A stretch of 64,000 nt of DNA from NCBI RefSeq assembly GCF_000392615.1, contig NZ_KB933398.1, forward strand, positions 1,868,635 to 1,932,634, in the 5' to 3' direction. Below the pieces are notes generated by a model. The model had not been told where the DNA came from, did no database searches, and was given only the letters and a program-made list of their open reading frames with translations. The first letter of the stretch is position 1. The number at the start of each line of letters is the position of its first letter. Shown here in pieces: positions 52,790-61,500 of the stretch. The translations under genes were made by a program, and so were the position numbers. Origin of the DNA: Lysinibacillus sphaericus OT4b.31 (GTDB lineage: Bacteria > Bacillota > Bacilli > Bacillales_A > Planococcaceae).

Positions 52790-55700
52790 TTAATTGAGGT
52801 CGATTCGAGACCCATTTACCTTAACTCCCGAAGTGCTGATGACAATTTTATTTTCTCCTACCGCTAAAGTAATGGCATTGGAAGCTTTGAAATTAATATT
52901 TTTGCCATCGAAGTTCATGGAGTGAGGTGTTTTCATTAGAATGGATTCATCGCCATTTTTAAGAGCAATTTCTCGTTTTTGGCCATCCGTGCCCACATAG
53001 TCAAAATAGAAGCCATCACTTTTTTTGTATTGGTATCCGACATTGTTTCCTGCGCCCGCATCTCCGCCTGCCCCCCACGTCATGTGAGGGTAAGCAGCAT
53101 CTCCAGTTTCTTTCACTGTGATCGTGAGCTTATCTTTTTCAGAACCGCCATAATTTGTTTTAATTTTAAAGAAATTATCCTTAATATGAATAAAGTCTTG
53201 TGGTTGGTTGGAATTCAGTGTCTTTAATTTATTGACCGTTAAATCGGAAATATAACTTCCATCCACATCTTTTATCATTTCATCACTATCATTACCCATT
53301 ATAAGAAGTTTTTTAGCGTAGATAAGGCCATCTTTACCAATCCAAATGCGCTTTTCACCTTTAACATCAATGGCGATGCCTTCATTGGCATTTAAGCGTA
53401 TTTCTTCGCCGTTATTGCCGTTAATCGTAATACCTTTATTGTGGTCGAAAGTTATTTTCTCTCCTAAAAAACCGTCAACAATTTTTAAATTATGGGTCGT
53501 AATATCTTTGGCATAAAGCCTACCATCTGTGTCAACGTAGAATTTTCTATTGCCGTTAACATAAATTGAAATGGCTTCGTTTGCGTTTAGCCTTATCTCT
53601 TCGCCATTTCTACCAAAGATAGTGATGCCACGTTCCCAATTAAGAATAATGGCGTCGCCTAAGTTGCCATCTACAATGCGTAAGTTTTTTGTGACTAAAT
53701 CTTCAGCATACAGTGTGCCATCTTCCCATTTGTCGTCATTTAATGTAGCAAATAATTTACTGACCCATTTATCATTCTCCCACTTTTGCAGAGCAAGACC
53801 ATTAGTAGCATTCAGAAAAGCTCGGTATTTTCCATCACTGCGCACAGCTATAAAACCAAACTCATTCATAATTAAATTATTATTATACGCACCCATGTGA
53901 ATACCTGAATAGAACAAGGAGTCTTCAATAGCTTGTCGAAGGCGAGTAGCTTCATCATAGTAATTTTTAAATTTTTGCACAAAAATACCACGATTCTCAA
54001 TCGGACTCGTGGATTCAGTCAGTGGGTCAGTCATATCAATATTTAAATTTTGTGCATCTAAAAAGCCATTATTAAGAATCCTAATATAGCTTGAAATATA
54101 ATTCATGAGTGCTAAATAAGCATCTTTTAAAGCACTTGTAGAGTACCTATCAGTTATAGAATAGACAGTACGGAACGTTTGAGTATCTGTATAAAATTTG
54201 CCATCAACATCTGTTTTATTATCTCGTTCACTTCTAATATACTTTTGCGCTTGTTGGAGAAGCAGCTTGTAGTCTGAATGTATTTTATATAATTCTTTAA
54301 TAAGCTCTAATTTTTCAAGCGTAGTCAATTTTCCGTCTGCCACAATTTTGTCAAATAAGCCAATATCAAAGTAATTATTTTCTGCATCTAAAATTACTTG
54401 GTCTAGGTTATTTACGATTTTAATATTTTCGGCCACCATATTTCGAGAATACAACGTACCATCTGTATTAGCCCATAGTACTTTTTTCCAATCATCGCCG
54501 TCTTTTTTGCTGACTGAAAAACCTTCACAAGTTGTCAACGCTACTTTTGTTATCGTATTCCATGAAACAAGACCAAAACATTCAGCTTCTTGAGGAATTA
54601 AATTTCCTTCCTTATCTTTTTCATTGTCTGATACAAGCCCTAACCGCATGACTTCATCACCATTACGATTATAAATAGTGGTCCGTGAGCCTTGTGTCAG
54701 CCAAACACCTGATTCGTCTTCAATGATTAAATTCACACCCGAAATTATTTTACCGAAAATTCTCTCGCCAAAAATACCATCCTTCGAAATGGCGTGCTTC
54801 CATGAGTTGCCGTTATCGTTTGTGATAGCTAAAAATCCATTTTGTATCACTAGCCAACTTAAAGGGTCGGTTAAATCTTTTACTGTAATGCCGCGCTCAT
54901 TGATTTCAATTTGCTGATTATAACCAGCCATTACGGCATTTTTTAAAGAGTCCCATTTATTGTTAATGATGTCGTTAATGGCCCCATTGTTTTTTTCGGA
55001 AAGATTCCATTTCCATTTTTCCATTTGGACGAGAGTAGAGGTATTGCCAGCCTTACTAAGCTGCTCTAACCAGGTGTTTTTTTCATCAATTTCGTTGGTG
55101 ATAATAACTGAAATACTTTCTCGTTCAAAATCATAGGTAATTTCCGTTATTTTAGCTTTAATATCTACCTGCAATCTGTCATAACGAACGCTGACAATAT
55201 CACCTAAATTGAGTTTGTCCCAATCATTTTGACATTCCACGACTGCTAAAAAATCAATCATATTCATATCTAATTTAATTTTTGGTTGTAAGTATTGTTT
55301 GAAAATTTCTTGTGCTTCTTCTAACAAATCTTGATCATCGACAATCGAGTCATTTGTATATTCTTTATCGATTTCGAAATTGGATAATTCAGCCAACTGC
55401 TCTTTTGAGAAATTATTTTCTCGTAGTAATTTACTTCTTAATCGTTCTAACTCATCTTGATAATTGCTTAATTGATAGTTTAAGTCTCGAATAAAGGCTT
55501 CTTGATTGGCAATCTCAGCTCTTTTTGCTTCTAGTCGGTTAATGATATCCAGGTGAGAAGGGGAGTTCGATTGAAAGTTAGCATTGGATAAATCTAATTC
55601 ATCTTCTATGATAATTCTTTGTGTTTGTAGACTGCTAAGACGCTGTTCTTCAGTTTGAATAATGGAATTCTGCGTAGTGATAGAACTCGTTAAGTGAGTG

Positions 55701-56584
55701 AATTTTTCTGCTAATGACTCTACTAATGCATGATAATTTTCTAATGCAATACATAAGTCATCACTTAAGTACTCCGAATGGCTAATGACGACCCCATTTT
55801 CACGTTTAAAGGGGTAGAGGTAGAATCTAAAATCTTCTAAATAAGCCTGACCTGTGGGGTTTAACCGATGTATTGTCAGTCCATCTTGACCATAAACCTT
55901 TAATCGAGTGATTGTATCAATCGTGTTAGTAGACAAATTAAAGCTTTCTAAATATTTGCCATCACGGATATAAAACCCTTTATTGTTGCCAATATTATCA
56001 GGTCTATAGTAGTTTATTTCACATTTAAGTGTGTCCCAAACAATTAGAGCATTCCATAGGTTTGCTAAATCATAAATAATTTCTAGAATATTATTTGAGG
56101 ATACTTCATAGCTGCGATAGGTTTCGAAAAAGCTATCGACATAACCAATTTTCCAATTAGTATTTGCTGAGGATAATATTTCGTTTGTAATTTGTGCGAG
56201 CGTTTTACTGACTACTTCAAAATCTCTAATATTTTTGTCGCTCAGTTGTACACCCAGCGATAGGGCGGAATACTGAATATACTCATCATCGCTATACGAT
56301 TTGGTGGATTCATTCAATAAGAAGTATTCCGTTACAGGACCGAACTTCAGTTTAAATAAATATCGATTTTTAATCGTTTGGATATTCGGATTGTCCGTGG
56401 GAACACCATCTTGCAAAATAACTGTCGGTATTTTGAAAGATAATTCATTTAATACATTTAACTTCGTATTATAGCTAATATCATAAGCTTCACTAAGAAG
56501 TGCGATTGTTTTTTTATCGGGTCTACAGAGGAAAATTCTCGGTTGTGCAGCTTTTAAATCATAATTAATGTCACCTAATTTCAC
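52790..56584 (-). CDS. Phage tail protein, Tal/gp27-like, 1264 residues
   Basis: This large protein is encoded where the tail-associated lysin/central tail-tip protein (Tal) sits. Residues 1-250 look like the gp27-type ring domain of the minor structural protein family (FLCRPDKKTIALLSEAYDIS, NRYLFKLKFGP, LANLWNALIVWDT). Residues 270-400 are a coiled coil. The next part (450-530, NDWDKLNLGDIVSVRYDRLQ) closes the ring domain. The C-terminal half is a beta-helical shaft with a duplicated unit of about 66 residues (NLRIVDGNLGDAIILNWERG then NLKIVDGFLGEKITFDHNKG, each followed by NGEEIRLNANE). The start is GTG after AAAGGGGG. No peptidase motif was evident. Confidence 0.82.
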   Translation of the reverse strand: MKLGDINYDLKAAQPRIFLCRPDKKTIALLSEAYDISYNTKLNVLNELSFKIPTVILQDGVPTDNPNIQTIKNRYLFKLKFGPVTEYFLLNESTKSYSDDEYIQYSALSLGVQLSDKNIRDFEVVSKTLAQITNEILSSANTNWKIGYVDSFFETYRSYEVSSNNILEIIYDLANLWNALIVWDTLKCEINYYRPDNIGNNKGFYIRDGKYLESFNLSTNTIDTITRLKVYGQDGLTIHRLNPTGQAYLEDFRFYLYPFKRENGVVISHSEYLSDDLCIALENYHALVESLAEKFTHLTSSITTQNSIIQTEEQRLSSLQTQRIIIEDELDLSNANFQSNSPSHLDIINRLEAKRAEIANQEAFIRDLNYQLSNYQDELERLRSKLLRENNFSKEQLAELSNFEIDKEYTNDSIVDDQDLLEEAQEIFKQYLQPKIKLDMNMIDFLAVVECQNDWDKLNLGDIVSVRYDRLQVDIKAKITEITYDFERESISVIITNEIDEKNTWLEQLSKAGNTSTLVQMEKWKWNLSEKNNGAINDIINNKWDSLKNAVMAGYNQQIEINERGITVKDLTDPLSWLVIQNGFLAITNDNGNSWKHAISKDGIFGERIFGKIISGVNLIIEDESGVWLTQGSRTTIYNRNGDEVMRLGLVSDNEKDKEGNLIPQEAECFGLVSWNTITKVALTTCEGFSVSKKDGDDWKKVLWANTDGTLYSRNMVAENIKIVNNLDQVILDAENNYFDIGLFDKIVADGKLTTLEKLELIKELYKIHSDYKLLLQQAQKYIRSERDNKTDVDGKFYTDTQTFRTVYSITDRYSTSALKDAYLALMNYISSYIRILNNGFLDAQNLNIDMTDPLTESTSPIENRGIFVQKFKNYYDEATRLRQAIEDSLFYSGIHMGAYNNNLIMNEFGFIAVRSDGKYRAFLNATNGLALQKWENDKWVSKLFATLNDDKWEDGTLYAEDLVTKNLRIVDGNLGDAIILNWERGITIFGRNGEEIRLNANEAISIYVNGNRKFYVDTDGRLYAKDITTHNLKIVDGFLGEKITFDHNKGITINGNNGEEIRLNANEGIAIDVKGEKRIWIGKDGLIYAKKLLIMGNDSDEMIKDVDGSYISDLTVNKLKTLNSNQPQDFIHIKDNFFKIKTNYGGSEKDKLTITVKETGDAAYPHMTWGAGGDAGAGNNVGYQYKKSDGFYFDYVGTDGQKREIALKNGDESILMKTPHSMNFDGKNINFKASNAITLAVGENKIVISTSGVKVNGSRIDLN

Positions 56585-56608
56585 TTTATCACCCCCTTTC
56601 GCTGAAAT

Positions 56609-57250
56609 TTATTGTTGAATAAATACATGTTGGTATCTAACATGCATATCGAAATCTCCATCTGCTTGAATGTAGTTTTTCCCAATCGTTAGTTCCAAAA
56701 ATTCGTCATTGTGGTCATCATAGCGATAGACGCCTAAATATTGTCGATCTGATACTATTTCTTCTTTCTGACAATGAATAAAAACTTCTTCGTTATCAAT
56801 TAAATTATGTAATTGCATCTTTTGATTTGTCATAGTATTCGTTATTTCTACGTTTCCATTGCCGTTCTTTTTTCTAATCCATACTTTAGGTTTTACCGTA
56901 AAATCACCTAAGTTTTCTAAAACAGCACATGGATCAAAACTAATAGAGAATGTTTGGATATAAGGTTTTTCATGCTCTTTAGTAGCACTCATGACGATTT
57001 TATATCTAAAGGACATTCCTTTGAGGCTGTATTGATCTAAAAGACCAGTATCATTGAAATTTATTGGCTGCCATGCTGTCCACTTAAGCGTATCGTAGGA
57101 TACTGAATAATAAAATTCGACTTGCTTAGCATATACATTTACGGTAGTAGCGGCAATCGATGTCAAATATTTTTGTGCATGAGTAGAAATAGAATGTATG
57201 TTGGAGATATACGAGCCTTTTACCGTTGAAATGGAACCCCAATTTGTCAT
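56609..57250 (-). CDS. Phage tail protein
   Basis: This 213-residue protein is beta-rich and soluble. The N-terminal half (GSYISNIHSISTHAQKYLTS, VEFYYSVSYDTLKWTAWQPI) resembles the N-terminal module of the discoidin protein at 48146-49210; the C-terminal half (YIQTFSISFDPCAVLENLGD, KVWIRKKNGNGNVE, DGDFDMHVRYQH) is unassigned. It lies between the Dit-adjacent gene and the Tal-like gene, so a distal tail role is inferred. Confidence 0.6.
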   Translation of the reverse strand: MTNWGSISTVKGSYISNIHSISTHAQKYLTSIAATTVNVYAKQVEFYYSVSYDTLKWTAWQPINFNDTGLLDQYSLKGMSFRYKIVMSATKEHEKPYIQTFSISFDPCAVLENLGDFTVKPKVWIRKKNGNGNVEITNTMTNQKMQLHNLIDNEEVFIHCQKEEIVSDRQYLGVYRYDDHNDEFLELTIGKNYIQADGDFDMHVRYQHVFIQQ

Positions 57251-57260
57251 GTAAGCACCT

Positions 57261-57917
57261 CTATTCTATTTTACCAAATGGCCTAAATTCACAGCTGTTT
57301 CCAATACGTTTCCATTTAATGGTCTTCGCTTTTCGCCAAACGACAGAGCCATCAATGGAGGCAGTGTCATTTTGAATAGAAGACCATACGGGTTCATTTA
57401 CTGAAGATAATCCTGCTGTTTCACAAATGTAGTAGTATTGTTTGCTACCATTAGTAGGATAAACAATATCCCCGACTTCATAGTTATAGTCCTTGCGCCA
57501 ATTACTACCATTAACATCATAAAACTCTTGATGTAACCCTGTAAGGAAGGTAGGGGAGCTAGTTGAACTTTTGCCATCCACAACACACTCATATAAACCA
57601 ACATTATCAGGCACAGCCTTTATTAAATCTCCTACGACATAATTCTTGTTAGGTTTCCAGGTTTTAGCATGGGTGCCTTCTCGCGTTGCAACCCAACCTA
57701 TATGGCCGCTAATAGCGGGTGTTTTGTTCCATACAATATAACCAATCGGATAAAACGTGTTATCATGTAATTCTTCAATAGATTGAGCAGACGATTTTAA
57801 GTATTTTTCAAGTTTACTAAAGTTTTCACCATAGTTAACAATGGTTTCCTTGATATCATCCTGCTCAAATGTGGTCTCTGTTACAATTTTTAAGCCTAGT
57901 TTATCAGTAGTTTCCAT
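57261..57917 (-). CDS. Phage tail protein with two carbohydrate-binding-like modules
   Basis: This 218-residue protein has a helical N-terminal part, then two copies of a module with the pattern W-x-Y-x-x-G-D-x-V/I: TWKPNKNYVVGDLIKAVPDN with GLYECVVDGKSSTSSPTF, and WRKDYNYEVGDIVYPTNGSK with YYYICETAGLSSVNEPVW. These look like small chitin- or glycan-binding modules as in CBM5/12-type proteins. ATG 57917 follows GGGGTGA and overlaps the distal tail gene by 14 bases. Confidence 0.68.
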   Translation of the reverse strand: METTDKLGLKIVTETTFEQDDIKETIVNYGENFSKLEKYLKSSAQSIEELHDNTFYPIGYIVWNKTPAISGHIGWVATREGTHAKTWKPNKNYVVGDLIKAVPDNVGLYECVVDGKSSTSSPTFLTGLHQEFYDVNGSNWRKDYNYEVGDIVYPTNGSKQYYYICETAGLSSVNEPVWSSIQNDTASIDGSVVWRKAKTIKWKRIGNSCEFRPFGKIE

Positions 57918-58515
57918 TGCAATTGTCACCCCAATTCGTAGTGTTGGCATACAATATGCCCCATGTGTTATTCATTGCATCAATTGTTAACCCATTTGAA
58001 GTAATTTTCATATTATGACATTCTCCTTCCGCAAATGTAGTGATATCATCCTTTAATAAGTAACTTTTATTCGATTCTCGAAACTCTATCTTATCTAGTA
58101 TATGTTCATGCGAATAGGTATAAGGTGAGTCACATCGAATCTTTAATTCTACATAACCTTGTTTGAGCCCATTATGTATGAGTGTTGAATCACCTTCTAC
58201 AAGTGCATACATGACTCTATTAGGATTATGATCAAACACTAGTGGTTTATAATAGGGTTGGAGGAGCCAACGTGCAATTTTTCTTAAATCACTTTCATTT
58301 ACCCAATCATCTAGATAAAAAGACAATTTAAAAGAGAGTGGTTCATGTTCCACTCTCTGAAAGTAAGGTGTTTCATTATTAGCGATTTTCTTTTCGATAA
58401 TTCGCCGTGTTGGTAAAAAATTTTCTTCAAATAAATTACCTGAAGACCATCCTATCGTAACGCCCATATCTTTTGATGAGATATTATCATACATAAAATG
58501 AATAGATTCTAACAC
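57904..58515 (-). CDS. Siphophage distal tail protein (Dit)
   Basis: This 203-residue protein fits the Sipho_tail/Dit family: an N-terminal belt domain (IHFMYDNISSKDMGVTIGWS, EPLSFKLSFYLDDW, LRKIARWLLQPYYKPLVF, VELKIRCDSPYTYS) forming the hub ring under the tail tube, and a short C-terminal galectin-like part. It directly follows the tape measure gene, the invariant order in siphophages. The start is GTG, sharing its G with the tape measure stop (TAGTG), with GAAGGGGATGAG upstream. Confidence 0.88.
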   Translation of the reverse strand: MLESIHFMYDNISSKDMGVTIGWSSGNLFEENFLPTRRIIEKKIANNETPYFQRVEHEPLSFKLSFYLDDWVNESDLRKIARWLLQPYYKPLVFDHNPNRVMYALVEGDSTLIHNGLKQGYVELKIRCDSPYTYSHEHILDKIEFRESNKSYLLKDDITTFAEGECHNMKITSNGLTIDAMNNTWGILYANTTNWGDNCNGNY

Positions 58516-61500
58516 TAATTTCTCATCCCCTTCTTACGTAATAAGTCATCGTTAATCATTTTGCTAAATTTATTGAGATCATTCATATCGCCATTCATTT
58601 TATCGATGTTAAATTCGATGTTGATGTCTCCGTATGTTGCAGCAGAAGCGGCTTGAACTGTACGGAAGGTATTGCTAAATTGCGGCATTCTATCTAATAT
58701 TGGTCGGAAGAATACGCTAGCTCTATCCATTATATTCGCCATTGAAAGTAAGTTTTTTGTGTCGATAGGGGAATGAATTAATTCATTTGGATGGACAATC
58801 ATCGCTTTCCCACCTAAACCGTCAATACCATTGCTAGAAAAATTCGTCATTCCTCCTTGTAAGGCCGAAGCAGAGTTATTAAAATTGTATTGAGTCCCGG
58901 CTATTCTTAAGGCATTTGCTTTATCTATGATAAGATCCTGAAGTTGGGGAGTTATTACTACTTGCTTCGCTTGCTCCATAAAATAGTTACTTAATTTAAG
59001 TAGATCTTCTTCAGATAGTTTATTTATGTAATTATTAAAATCGATATCTGTGGGGATCTCAGAATTATTTTTTCTGCCTTCTTGGGCCAGATTGTGAGCC
59101 TTTTCTCTAATACTTGCTTTACGTACAGAGTTTGGTTCTTCTTCAGCAAGAACATCGGTCATAAACTTCCCTAACAGTACTTGCATATCACCTTCAATCA
59201 GTGAAGATTTGTTTTTATTATTGCTAATATCATCCGAAGAACCATACTCACCATTTTCTATTTGTGATGATTTCTCAACCTGATTCATTAAATCTAATGC
59301 TTTTTCTAATTCCTCAATAATATTTTGTCTGATAGAGGTTCCAACTTTATCGAATGTTCCAGTTAGTGTTTTCTCTAAATCGGGCATGCTTTCGGTTAAC
59401 CAATTTTTAAAATCGCCAAATTCCTGTTTTAATGAAGTGAATTCTCCATCGCGAATTTTCTTTCTAATTTCTTCGAATTTACGTTCATCATTTAGTCTAT
59501 CAGTATAGAACTGTTCCCAATATTTCTTTTTCTCATCTATTAAGTTTAATTCTTTTTCATGATATTCGTTCTCTAGCTCTTCCTTTTGACTCATTTCAGT
59601 TTCTTTTGCTTCTAATTGCTCATTTAATGATTCTTTCCGTAATTCTATTTCACGGTCATGGCGTTTCTCTGAAATTTCCTCGTCAATTTGAGCAAGTTGC
59701 TCTTGTAAATTTTTTCGTTTAGATTTAGCCTCGTGAGAATTATCTAGCAGCAATAAATTGTATTGTCCTTGGATATCATTGCGCTCTTTTTCAAGTTTAG
59801 CAATATCCTGATCATAATCACGCTGGGATTCTTGCTGGTCAATTAGTTTCAATTTATCTTGGATATTTTTTCTAAATAAATCCATTTCATCTTTATAATT
59901 GTCCATGACAGTGTCGTGACGGTCATTTTCCCGCTGTATCTCGTCATCGATACTTTTTATATGTGCATCCCGTTTTTCTTGTATGTATTCTTTATAGGCA
60001 TCAATTAATTTATTTGCTAATTCTTCTTGTTTTTTCTTTTCGTCTGCTGCAAGTTCCGCTGTTAAACGAGCCCTTTTAAGATCCAAAGCTTTAAGGTCTG
60101 CCTCTGCTTTTTTTAAATCCTCAGGAAGCAAACTGAGTTGTAATATATTATTTTTGGTGGTGTTTATTTGGTTTTTAATACTTTCTATTAAATTTTTTTG
60201 CTGTTCTTTTTGGAATTTACTTTCACGAATATATTCATCGGAGACTTCATCAAACATGGACTGGATAATTTTACTTCGCTCGATTGAAAACTCAATATTA
60301 TCATTTTTCTCATCATATTGAGTCTTAATATTAATCAATATTTCGTAATTCTTTTCTCGAATTTCAATATCTAGCAATTTTATTTCAGTTGTAAGCTGTG
60401 CATATCGCTCTTTAAGCTGCTCTAAAACTTCGCCTGAATGCTTGCCACCTGCAATCTGCTGTTGTAAATATTGTAACTCGCTTCGATTAACTTTTTGTTT
60501 TTGATTCATGTAAATGGTCATCAGTTGCAATGTCTTGGCATATCTAGCAGAATTGGTATCTAATTCTTTTATTTTAGCATTTTCATATTCTAGCTGTGAT
60601 TCTGGCATGCTGCGTTGATAGTCAAACGTATCGAGTTTGTTCAAAGCCAATTGTGAAATGGCATTATTGGTGTCTAACATTTCGGTTTTCAATTCCAATA
60701 ATCTACTTTTCATTTCATCTAGCGTGATTGCAGAAAGAGAGCCATTTTTAATTAATCCTTCTAAATAGACGAGTTCCTGATTATTTACGGTTTGTTTTTG
60801 CTCTAAATATTTCGTTTGTAGATCGATTGTTTTCGTATATCGACTCGAACTTTTATCAACCAATTTTAGCTTGGAATCCTCATAATCCAAATTAGATTGT
60901 ATATTTCCTCGCTTCCAATCAAATTGAGATAACTGAGAGTCTATAATGTCTTTTTCAATTTTAGCAATTAGCTCTTTTTGATTAAGAATGTCACTTTGTA
61001 TTTTGAGCAACTCGGATTTTGCTTGGTCGATTGCTTGTTGCGTTGTTTCTACAGCAGTCGTACTGCTTGAGCTAATAACTCCTGATTTTGCATTGTTCAG
61101 GTATTCGGTAGGATTAATCGGTGTGTTCCTATTTTTATTAATTTCATAATGTAGATGGGAACCTGTACTATTTCCTGTTGAGCCAATTGTACCAATTTGT
61201 TGTCCCGCTTCTATAGTAGTTCCTATTTTAGCAATACTTTGTTCAAGGTGGGCGTAAATATGTTTTAGATTATTAGCATCTTGTATAACGACGATATTAC
61301 CGTAAGATGAATGATAGTCGTTATCATCTTTACCTGCTTTTCCGCTAGCGATTACTTTACCACTAATATTTGCATCTAATCGCGTACCTTGTGGCATAGC
61401 GATATCAATCCCACGATGATTGTCTGCTTTACCATTTAAAACTCTGTTGCCGTAATTACTGGAAATTTTACCTGACCAGCCACTTAACTTTTGAGCAGAT